DNA of 14,686 bases, taken from the NCBI GenBank assembly GCA_046728975.1, contig JBKPFU010000086.1, positions 1-14,686 of the forward strand, in the 5' to 3' direction. This document shows, piece after piece, positions 5,767-12,397 of this stretch. A program made the translations under genes and the position numbers. The stretch comes from JBKPFU01 sp046728975 (GTDB taxonomy: Bacteria; Actinomycetota; Thermoleophilia; Gaiellales; Gaiellaceae). Each line of letters opens with the position of its first letter. Position 1 is the stretch's first letter. The notes below the pieces were generated by a model. The model was not told the DNA's origin and did not search any database. It was given only the letters and a program-made list of their open reading frames with translations.

Positions 5767-7926
5767 TTAGTTGGCGGTGATTCGGTGCAAATCGCCCTCT
5801 GAAACCAGCACGCGCCGCGGCTTCGAGCCCTCGTAGCCGGAGATGATCCCGCGCCGCTCGAGCATGTCGATCAGCCGCCCCGCGCGCGTGTAGCCGACGC
5901 GCAGCCGCCTCTGGATCAGCGAGACGGAGGCGGTTTGCGTCTGCACGACGATCTCGATCGCCTTGTCAAGCAGCGGGTCCTCGTCAGGATCGAAGTCCTC
6001 GTCGTCGGCGTCCTCCACATCCTCGGGTTCAGGGACGACGAGCAACGACTCGTCCAGCTGCTGCTCGCGCTGCCCCTTGCACTGCTCCACGATCAGGGCG
6101 ATCTCCTCCTCGCTGACGTACGCGCCTTGGAGGCGCTGGAGGCGCGACGTCCCGAGCGGCTTGAAGAGCATGTCGCCCTGCCCGAGCAGGGACTCGGCTC
6201 CGGACTGGTCGAGGATGACGCGGGAGTCCGTCTGGCTCGAGACCGCGCAGGCGATCCGCGAAGGCACGTTCGCCTTGATCATCCCGGTGATCACGTCGAC
6301 CGACGGCCGCTGCGTCGCGAGCACGAGATGGATGCCGACCGCGCGCGACTTCTGCGCGAGGCGGATCACCGCGTCCTCCACCTCCTGCGGCGAGATCATC
6401 ATCAGGTCGGCGAGCTCGTCGATCACGACGAGCAGGTACGGAAGCGTCGGCTCGCCGCGCGACCGGAGCGCCCGATTCGCCTCGGGCAGGTTACGAGCGC
6501 GGACGGCCGAGAGCCGCTCGTAGCGCCGCTCCATCTCGCCGACGATGTTGGTTAGGGCGGCCGAGGCTTCCTTCGGGCTCGAGACCACCGGCGTCAGGAG
6601 ATGCGGGATCGACTCGTAGTAGCCGAGCTCGATCCGCTTCGGATCGATCAGGATCATCCGCACCTCGTCCGGGGTCGCCCGCAGGAGGATCGACGTCAGG
6701 ATCGTGTTGATGCAGCCCGACTTGCCCGACCCCGTGGTGCCCGCGATGAGGATGTGAGGCATGCGCGCGAGGTCGGTCCAGACGGCGCTGCCGGAGATGT
6801 CTTTGCCCAGCCAGACCGACAGGCGGCTCGCCGTCGCAGGCAGGTCGTCGTAGATGTCGCCCAAAGTGACGAGATTCGGGCTCGCGTTCGGCAGTTCCAC
6901 CCCCACCGCCTGCTTGCCCGGGATTGGGGCGAGGATGCGGATCTCGGTCGTCGCCAGGGCGTAGGAGAGGTCGTCCTTCAGCGCCGCGACCTTCGACACC
7001 TTCGTCCCGGGCGCGAGCTGGAGCTCGTAACGGGTTACCCGCGGCCCCGAGATCTGCCCGACGACGCTCGCATCCACGCCGAAGTGTGCGAGCGTCTGGA
7101 CGAGCGCCTCCGCCACGCGCTCCCCGGTCTCGGGTGACGAGCCGTTCGCAGGCGCCGAGCGCCGCAGCAGCTCGCGGTCGGGCAGCCGGTACTCGGCCTC
7201 CGTGGGAGGAGCTTCGAAAAGGCTCGGCTGATCAGGGCTCGACTCCGGCTCTACGACCAGTCGCGGTGCCGGGTCGCTGACGAGATCGGGAAACTCTTGC
7301 GCCGCGTCGAGCGGCGGCGCCGGAGGATGTGCCGGCTGCGGGTCCGGGTTCTCGATTACGCGAAGCGGCGGCGCCTCGGGGGCCGCGAACGTGCGCCGTG
7401 CCGCCGTGCGGACAACTCGGCCCGATCGCCGCAGGATCGCGCCGACCGACGCTCCCGTCAGGAGCAGCGTGCCGGCGGTGACGAGCGTTACGCCGAGGAT
7501 CGTCGTGCCTGTGTGGCCGAGCGCAATGCCGATCGCGTCCGTGAGGCCCGTGCCGAGGGCGCCGCCGCGCAGCGTCACCAGCAGCCCGGTCGAGAAGATG
7601 ACGAGCCCGGTCCTGAACGGCCGCACATCGACGAGCTCGCTTCGGGCGAGCAGGAGCGCTCCGACGGCGACCGCCGCGACCGGGAGCGCGTACGCGGCGC
7701 CGCCGATGAGCGCGTCCAGCGCGTCGGCGACGATGAACCCGACGAAACCGCCGCTCCAGCCCAGGTAGAGCACGGTCGTGAGGAAGACCCCGAAGGCGAC
7801 GAGCACGAGCCCGATCAGCTCGGGATGCTGGTGGCCGCTGGTGGTCTTCGCGCTGCGCTTCTTCTTACGAACGCGCGCGGGCGTGCGCGGCTTCAGGGAG
7901 CGCGACTTCTTCCGGCGGCGCGGCAT
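5767..7926 (-). CDS. ftsK: DNA translocase FtsK/SpoIIIE
   Basis: A 719-aa membrane-anchored motor that pumps chromosomal DNA across the division septum. Residues 1-28 are very basic, followed by an N-terminal membrane region with about four spans between 37 and 165. A Pro-rich, low-complexity linker (about 180-265) leads to the alpha domain. The motor contains Walker A GTTGSGKS (396-403) and Walker B LLVVIDELADL (Asp503, Glu504). The stretch LATQRPSVDVITGMIKANVP (537-556) and the segment QTDSRVILDQSGAESLLGQG are family hallmarks. An acidic stretch (637-650) precedes the winged-helix gamma domain (about 651-712), which reads orientation sequences (KOPS/SRS-like). The linker is short, giving a SpoIIIE-sized protein rather than a long E. 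coli-type FtsK. ATG 7926 is preceded by AAAAGGG at good spacing; the SD bases lie in a small GCCC-GAAAA-GGGC hairpin (7943-7931). Upstream genes are rnj and an unknown gene, as in dapA-rnj-spoIIIE clusters. Confidence 0.97.
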   Translation of the reverse strand: MPRRRKKSRSLKPRTPARVRKKKRSAKTTSGHQHPELIGLVLVAFGVFLTTVLYLGWSGGFVGFIVADALDALIGGAAYALPVAAVAVGALLLARSELVDVRPFRTGLVIFSTGLLVTLRGGALGTGLTDAIGIALGHTGTTILGVTLVTAGTLLLTGASVGAILRRSGRVVRTAARRTFAAPEAPPLRVIENPDPQPAHPPAPPLDAAQEFPDLVSDPAPRLVVEPESSPDQPSLFEAPPTEAEYRLPDRELLRRSAPANGSSPETGERVAEALVQTLAHFGVDASVVGQISGPRVTRYELQLAPGTKVSKVAALKDDLSYALATTEIRILAPIPGKQAVGVELPNASPNLVTLGDIYDDLPATASRLSVWLGKDISGSAVWTDLARMPHILIAGTTGSGKSGCINTILTSILLRATPDEVRMILIDPKRIELGYYESIPHLLTPVVSSPKEASAALTNIVGEMERRYERLSAVRARNLPEANRALRSRGEPTLPYLLVVIDELADLMMISPQEVEDAVIRLAQKSRAVGIHLVLATQRPSVDVITGMIKANVPSRIACAVSSQTDSRVILDQSGAESLLGQGDMLFKPLGTSRLQRLQGAYVSEEEIALIVEQCKGQREQQLDESLLVVPEPEDVEDADDEDFDPDEDPLLDKAIEIVVQTQTASVSLIQRRLRVGYTRAGRLIDMLERRGIISGYEGSKPRRVLVSEGDLHRITAN

Positions 7927-7966
7927 GGATGCCCTTTTCGGGCCGCAGCCGAACGATCCTTCGAGT

Positions 7967-8138
7967 TAGGAGGGCTCGGCGAAGTACCACGCTGAGCCGC
8001 CGGAACGCGCTGGAACGGCACGAGGCTGCGTCCCTCGGTCGCAGCCTACGGCTCCTAGTATCACGACGCTCCCTGCGTCCTTGCCTCGCACCGCCCATCC
8101 CGCCCCGGCGACGAGCGGAATTCCGCCGAACCCTCCTA
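7967..8138. repeat. Inverted-repeat-bounded non-coding stretch upstream of ftsK
   Basis: TAGGAGGGCTCGGCG (7967-7981) recurs in inverted form as CGCCGAACCCTCCTA (8124-8138), 14 of 15 matching, enclosing 142 bp. In the minus-strand transcript the single difference is a G-U pair, so a full 15-bp stem can form. The outer TAG of the right arm is the stop codon of the upstream gene. Inside lie a perfect 12-bp palindrome, GCGGAATTCCGC (8115-8126), the stem-loop at 8023-8047, and a second inverted repeat, GGCTCGGCG...CGCTGAGCC (7973-7998), that competes with the long stem for the left arm. No flanking target duplication or coding frame was found. It may be a MITE-like insertion or a structured leader of ftsK. 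Confidence 0.5.
8023..8047. other. Perfect 8-bp stem-loop in the ftsK upstream region
   Basis: AGGCTGCG (8023-8030) and CGCAGCCT (8040-8047) pair perfectly around a 9-nt loop. No T-tract follows on either strand, so it is not a standard terminator. It lies inside the inverted-repeat-bounded region and about 100 bp above the ftsK start. Role unknown; it may be part of a leader RNA structure. Confidence 0.45.
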
Positions 8139-8690
8139 CGCGGCGATGGCGCGAAGGTCGTCGACCGTTCTGCCGAGCAGGTTCTCGCGGAGGTCGAACA
8201 GGCCGGCCCAGAGTGACGACCGGTCGAGTGTCGACTCGATCCGTGCCGCGTCGGCGAGGCCCTGGAGGGCGCGGACGAAGACGGCGAGCTCGAGGTAGCA
8301 CTGGGCGACTCGGATCGGGCATACGCGGACGCCTGCCCGATCGAGGATCGGCTTCCACTCGAGCAGCTCGGCGGCGCCCGGCGCGCCGTACCACGAACGG
8401 CCCTCCGCCCGGTCGGGCTCCAGCTCGAGCAGGTAGCGGCCCAGCGGCCTGTCGAGGCCGGCGAGGGCCGTCTCGACGCGGTCGGCGGCGCGGCGCAGTG
8501 CCGCTTGCCGTCGCCCTGGGGTCGAAGGCTCGGGCTCGCCGCGGGCCCAGCGCTCGAGCAGTCGGCAGAACGCGAGCGCGGCCGCCTCGCAGGCAGTGAG
8601 TTGGGCGACGAGCCGCTGCACGGTCGCCTCCTCCGCTGCGTGCTTCTCGAGCACGTACGACCAGCCCGGCTCGCGGGCCCGAACGCTCAT
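8136..8690 (-). CDS. Hypothetical cytoplasmic helical protein coupled to RNase J
   Basis: A 184-aa protein that I do not recognise. ATG 8690 overlaps the TGA of rnj as ATGA, so translation is coupled and the two are in one operon. It has no signal peptide or membrane span. The sequence is Ala/Leu/Arg/Glu-rich and predicted mostly helical (for example residues 14-50 and 62-94). A Trp/Tyr-containing segment, SWYGAPGAAELLEWKPILDR (about 99-118), and two cysteines in GVRVCPIRVAQCYLEL follow, then a helical end. No zinc, nucleotide or catalytic motif is clear. In Bacillus the slot between rnjB and spoIIIE holds tepA, a ClpP-like protease; this protein shows no serine-protease motif and is not that. 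Coupling to rnj hints at a role with RNA decay or with the neighbouring division gene, but this is speculation. Confidence 0.75.
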   Translation of the reverse strand: MSVRAREPGWSYVLEKHAAEEATVQRLVAQLTACEAAALAFCRLLERWARGEPEPSTPGRRQAALRRAADRVETALAGLDRPLGRYLLELEPDRAEGRSWYGAPGAAELLEWKPILDRAGVRVCPIRVAQCYLELAVFVRALQGLADAARIESTLDRSSLWAGLFDLRENLLGRTVDDLRAIAA

Positions 8691-10348
8691 ATCTCTACGA
8701 CTACGGGGAGAATCATTGGACGTCTTCCAGTCCGATCGTAGATCAGCTGCCCCAATCCGTCGTGCAAATGCTCCTGGAGCAGCTTGATCTCCGCGACGTC
8801 ATCGTCGAGAAGCTGCCGCAGCACGCGCCCCGCCTCAGCGCGCATCTCCTCGAACAACGGCTCCGACTCCGCGAAGCCGCGGGCGATCAGCTCCGGCGTC
8901 CCCGCGACGCCCCCGTTCCTCGACGCCAGCGTGGCGACGACGATGAGCACCCCGTCCTCGGCCAGATGCCTGCGGTCGCGCAGCGCCACGTCGTGGACGT
9001 CCCCTACGCCCAGGCCGTCCACGAAGGTGACCCCGGCCTCGATGTGATCGACGACGCGTGCTCCGTCCGCGGAAAGCTCGACCACCGCGCCGTTCTCGGC
9101 CAGGACGATCGAGCCCTCGGGCACGCCTCCCTCTTCCGCGAGCCGGGCGTGCGCCGCCAGCATGCGGAACTCGCCGTGCACCGGCATCACGTGGCGCGGG
9201 CGGACGAGCGAGATCATCGTCCGCAGCTCCTCGGCATGACCGTGGCCGGAGACGTGGACGGGCGCGTTCTCCTGATGCAAGACCTCGGCTCCCGCCCGGG
9301 CGAGCTGGTTGATCGCGTCGTGAACGCGGAGCTCGTTACCGGGCACCGGCCGCGCCGAGATGATCACGGTGTCGCCGCGCTCGACGTGCACGGCCGGATG
9401 GTCGTGATACGCGATGCGGACGAGCGCCGAGAGCGGCTCTCCCTGGCTGCCCGTGCAGAGGATCAGGACCTCCCCGGGCGCGTAGTTCTCGAGCTCGGCC
9501 GGGCGGATCAACGACTCTTCGGGCATGTTCACGTAGCCGAGATTCCGCGCAATGTTGAGGTTTTTGCGCATCGAGCGACCGACGACGCATACCTTCCTGC
9601 CGACGTCGACCGCGACGTCGATCGCCTGCTGCATGCGGTGGACGTTGGAGGCGAACGAAGCAACCAGCACGCGGCCGGTCCGCTGCGGGATGATCTGGCG
9701 GAAGGCCTCGCCGACGAGCCGCTCCGACCCGGTCACCCCCGGACGCTCGGCGTTGGTCGAGTCGCCGAGCAGAAGGTCGATGCCGCGGTTTCCCAGCTCC
9801 GCGAGCCGGCCGACGTCGGTGCGTAGCCCGTCGACGGGCGTGTGGTCGAGCTTGTAGTCGCCGGTGTGCAGGACGCGGCCGGCCGGCGTCTCCAGCACGA
9901 CGGCGACCGAATCGGGGATCGAGTGCGCGACTCGGACGAATTCCGCGCGGAACGGGCCGAGCTCGATCGGCTCCTTTTCCGGATCGATCTCCTTCAGCTC
10001 CGATGCGCGCAGCAGCCCGTGCTCATCCAGCTTCGACTTGACCAGGCCGAGCGTCAGCCTCGTCGCCCAGACCTCGTCAACGCGCACCTCGCGCAGCAGG
10101 TACGGAAGCGCTCCGACGTGGTCCTCGTGGCCGTGCGTAAGGACGACCGCGCGGATGCTTCTCCCGACCTCGCGCAGATAGCCGAAGTCCGGGAGGATCA
10201 GATCGACGCCGAGATGCTCGTCGCGCGGGAACGCGAGACCGGCGTCGACGACGACGGCGGCGCCGTCCGCCTCGAACACGGTCATGTTCTTGCCGACCTC
10301 GCCGAGGCCGCCGAGCGGAATGATCCGCATCACGTCATTTGGCATCAC
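8687..10348 (-). CDS. rnj: Ribonuclease J (metallo-beta-lactamase/beta-CASP ribonuclease)
   Basis: A 553-aa RNA processing and decay enzyme with endo- and 5'-exonuclease activity in its family. The metallo-beta-lactamase core has HGHEDH (72-77), His142 (AHSIPDS), Asp164 (HTGDYKLD) and a late His pair in SGHGH (367-371), all zinc-site positions. The beta-CASP insert carries LLLGDSTN (192-199) and CTGSQGEP (298-305). The PVHGE block (389-393) follows. Length is normal for the family, and the C-terminal domain (about 450-553) is present. Start choice: GTG 10348 has GAAGGA 9 nt upstream; ATG 10345 and ATG 10330 are alternatives in the same frame. It is divergent from the HD-GYP gene and lies between dapA and ftsK, as dapA-rnj-spoIIIE does in other bacteria. 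The ATGA overlap couples it to the following unknown gene. Confidence 0.96.
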   Translation of the reverse strand: MMPNDVMRIIPLGGLGEVGKNMTVFEADGAAVVVDAGLAFPRDEHLGVDLILPDFGYLREVGRSIRAVVLTHGHEDHVGALPYLLREVRVDEVWATRLTLGLVKSKLDEHGLLRASELKEIDPEKEPIELGPFRAEFVRVAHSIPDSVAVVLETPAGRVLHTGDYKLDHTPVDGLRTDVGRLAELGNRGIDLLLGDSTNAERPGVTGSERLVGEAFRQIIPQRTGRVLVASFASNVHRMQQAIDVAVDVGRKVCVVGRSMRKNLNIARNLGYVNMPEESLIRPAELENYAPGEVLILCTGSQGEPLSALVRIAYHDHPAVHVERGDTVIISARPVPGNELRVHDAINQLARAGAEVLHQENAPVHVSGHGHAEELRTMISLVRPRHVMPVHGEFRMLAAHARLAEEGGVPEGSIVLAENGAVVELSADGARVVDHIEAGVTFVDGLGVGDVHDVALRDRRHLAEDGVLIVVATLASRNGGVAGTPELIARGFAESEPLFEEMRAEAGRVLRQLLDDDVAEIKLLQEHLHDGLGQLIYDRTGRRPMILPVVVEI

Positions 10349-10389
10349 CGAAGTATGTCCTTCACGCGCGTCGACCGGTCATTTCAGAC

Positions 10390-10416
10390 GGATGCGCAGG
10401 CAAAGCCAGCGCATCC
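10390..10416. other. Long stem-loop in the divergent region between rnj and the HD-GYP gene
   Basis: GGATGCGC pairs with GCGCATCC (8 bp, perfect). Inside, after one A-A mismatch, GGC pairs with GCC around an AAA loop, giving 11 base pairs in all. It abuts the twin-palindrome repeat at 10415-10447, so three hairpins stand in a row before the HD-GYP gene. No T-tract follows, so it is probably not a terminator; an operator or leader structure is more likely. Confidence 0.5.
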
Positions 10417-10447
10417 TGAACGCGGCACCGCAAGCGGCGCCTTGGCG
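10415..10447 (+). repeat. Twin-palindrome repeat, copy B (upstream of the HD-GYP gene)
   Basis: It matches 103-135 (minus strand) at 31/33 positions. The core again is CCGCAAGCGG followed by CGCCTTGGCG. Here the second palindrome is extended (GGCGCCTTGGCGCC), and an alternative CTTGG-CGC-CCAAG hairpin overlaps it. It ends 51 nt before the ATG at 10499 and is oriented towards that gene exactly as copy A is towards its own. The rest of the 150-bp gap (10349-10498) holds the stem-loop and the 10-bp repeats; I see no clear sigma70 promoter for the plus strand. Confidence 0.7.
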
Positions 10448-10498
10448 CCCAAGTATGTCCGACTAAGACGTCGCGCCGCTTCCACCGATAGAGGCGGC

Positions 10499-12397
10499 AT
10501 GCGTGTGACTGTGCCCGTGCTCGCGACGATTGCGTTCGGTCTTGCCGGCCTGGTCGTGTCGGCGTACGAGCTTGGGTCGACCTCGTTGACCACCGTCGCT
10601 CTCTTCGCGGCGGCTGCGATCGTCGCCGAGATGCTCGATCCAGGCGACGAGCTCGCGTCCGACCCTGTCGAAGAGCGGCCGTTCACGCTCACCGTTCCGG
10701 TTCAGCTCGCCGCCACCATCGTCACCGGCCCGTGGGCGGGCGCCATCGTCGCCGCGGCGGGCGTCCTTTCCGTGAAGCGCCTCCAGGGCGTGGCCTGGCA
10801 GCGGATCTTCCTCCGGGCGGCAGTGCTCGTGCTAACCGCAATCGCTGCGGGAACCGCCTTCGACCTCGCCGGCGGCCAGGTCGGCTCGCTGCGAGTGCCG
10901 GACGACCTCGTGCCACTGATCGCGCTCGCGTGCGGCTACTGGGGAGCGCGCTGGCTGCTGGTCGCGCTTGCATTCCCGTGGCACGCGCCGCTGGCCGAGC
11001 CGATCGCGGTCGCAGGCGAGACGGCCCTCGCGATTTTGATCGCGCTCTTCGCCGACGGGAACCACTGGAACCTGCTCGCTCTCGCTCCCGTCCTGCTCCT
11101 GGTCGACCGCGCGAATGCGCGCCTCGTGGGCTTGCGGCGCGATCTCGCCGGAGCGCTCGAGACGTTCGCGAACATCGTGGACGAGCGCGACCCGACCACG
11201 CACCGCCATTCGGCGCGCGTGGCCGCGTACGTCGGCGAGCTCGCCGAGGCGCTCGGCCTTCCGCCCGGGGACGTTGCGAGGCTCCGCTGGGCGGGCAGGC
11301 TCCATGACCTGGGCAAGGTCGCGGTGGACGCGTCGGTGCTGCGCAAGCCAGGCCGGCTGGACGATGCCGAATGGGCTGCGGTTCACCGCGCTCCGCGACT
11401 GTCGGCTCGGCTGCTTCATCGCTTCCGCTTCGCAGCGCAGCAGGCGAAGGCGGTCGAGTACCAGCACGAGCGCTACGACGGTCTCGGCTACTACGGCGTC
11501 GACGGCGGCGAGCTTCCGCTCGCCTCGCACTTCCTGAGCGTCGCGGACGCATACGACGCCATGACGACCGCGCGGGCGTTTCGCGGTCGCATGACGCGCG
11601 ATGAGGCTCTGGAGGAGATCGAGCGATCGAGCGGCACGCAGTTCCATCCGGCGATCGCCAAGGCTTTTGTCGCCGTGCAGCGCGGCCGGACGCCCGCGAG
11701 CGTCCTCACGCCCGCCGAGCTTTCGCAATTGCGTGACGCTGCTGTGCCGCACCGGCTGCCCGCGGTGCCCGGCGCCCGCGACGTGCGCGAGCGGCCGGAG
11801 CTCGTCGCGCTGCTCGGCGTTGTCGTCGCGCTCGTCGGCGGCGGCCTCGAGCGCCTCGAAGTGCTCGCCGCAGGGGCCGCGATAGCCGCGCTAGGTCTCG
11901 TGCTCTACGTGCTCGGCCGCTTCCGTGCCGGGACGCTTGCCGCAACGCTCCGCAGCCTCTGCGCGGCCGGGTACGACCGGTTGGCGTTGTTCGAGTTCCT
12001 GGCCGAGCGGCTCGAACGCGCGTGTCGGGTCGACTGGCTAGGGCTCCTGGTCTGGTCGGAGCACGGTCTCGGAGGCATGATCGAGGCCGAGCACGGGACG
12101 GACGGGCCGCCGGATGCTGCCGCCCTGCAGAGCTGGCTCGTGCGCGAGGCGCAGGCCGCGGACGGCTTGGTCATCACATCACGGCACGACTTCGGTCGTC
12201 CCGGCGTCATCGTCGCGCTGCCCCTTCGCCGTGAGAACAGCGCGCTTGTCGGCTTTGTCGTCATCGTGGCCGGCTGCGGGTTGCCAGCTCACGTCGAACG
12301 CGCGCTCGGCGAGGTAGTCGATGCGCTCGGCCTCGCGCTCGCCTCGCGACCGCACGACACGGCGGGCGCAGGCGCGCCGCTTGCAGCCGCGTTCTAA
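10499..12397 (+). CDS. Membrane-bound HD-GYP domain protein (c-di-GMP phosphodiesterase family, altered metal site)
   Basis: A 632-aa protein, the only gene on this strand. About six hydrophobic segments (1-210) form a membrane sensor region. HD-GYP domain at about 215-392: HS.RV (His237), HDLGK (His269-Asp270), LRKPGRLDDAEW, then HRAPRLS where the family has RHPxxG (Ala298 in place of His), QHERYDGLGYY (322-332) where the family has HHExxDGxGYP, VADAYDAMT (348-356) and GTQFHPAIAKAF. Two more spans (about 435-475) and a C-terminal alpha/beta domain (about 490-612, possibly GAF-like) follow. The family hydrolyses cyclic di-GMP to pGpG/GMP; the two lost histidines make activity doubtful. ATG 10499 has GAGGCGG upstream; the frame is open much further up but overlaps rnj, so that part is not coding. 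It interrupts an otherwise one-strand cluster and abuts dapA stop-to-stop. Cellular role unknown. Confidence 0.9.
   Translation: MRVTVPVLATIAFGLAGLVVSAYELGSTSLTTVALFAAAAIVAEMLDPGDELASDPVEERPFTLTVPVQLAATIVTGPWAGAIVAAAGVLSVKRLQGVAWQRIFLRAAVLVLTAIAAGTAFDLAGGQVGSLRVPDDLVPLIALACGYWGARWLLVALAFPWHAPLAEPIAVAGETALAILIALFADGNHWNLLALAPVLLLVDRANARLVGLRRDLAGALETFANIVDERDPTTHRHSARVAAYVGELAEALGLPPGDVARLRWAGRLHDLGKVAVDASVLRKPGRLDDAEWAAVHRAPRLSARLLHRFRFAAQQAKAVEYQHERYDGLGYYGVDGGELPLASHFLSVADAYDAMTTARAFRGRMTRDEALEEIERSSGTQFHPAIAKAFVAVQRGRTPASVLTPAELSQLRDAAVPHRLPAVPGARDVRERPELVALLGVVVALVGGGLERLEVLAAGAAIAALGLVLYVLGRFRAGTLAATLRSLCAAGYDRLALFEFLAERLERACRVDWLGLLVWSEHGLGGMIEAEHGTDGPPDAAALQSWLVREAQAADGLVITSRHDFGRPGVIVALPLRRENSALVGFVVIVAGCGLPAHVERALGEVVDALGLALASRPHDTAGAGAPLAAAF

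Larger units (their letters stand above)
10351..10460. repeat. 10-bp direct repeat spaced exactly 100 bp in the rnj/HD-GYP divergent region
   Basis: AAGTATGTCC occurs at 10351-10360 and again at 10451-10460. The first lies just before the rnj start (3 nt above the GTG), the second in the leader of the HD-GYP gene. The 100-bp spacing is close to a whole number of helical turns. On the minus strand the first copy contains CATACT, 7-8 nt before ATG 10345, a possible -10 box for a leaderless rnj transcript. It may be a paired regulator site; chance cannot be excluded. Confidence 0.35.

Noticed and set aside
7967..8138. A confirmed transposable element or MITE
   Set aside because: The inverted ends are suggestive, but no target-site duplication was found and no second copy exists in the window; kept only as an inverted-repeat feature.
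7966..8394. Minus-strand frame spanning the end of the 8136-8690 gene and the gap before ftsK
   Set aside because: It is Arg/Pro-rich shadow text in another frame of a better supported gene.
9842..10498. Upstream extension of the HD-GYP frame
   Set aside because: It overlaps rnj on the opposite strand, has Arg/Asp-rich non-protein-like sequence, and a good start with a GAGGCGG ribosome binding site exists at 10499 followed directly by a hydrophobic segment.
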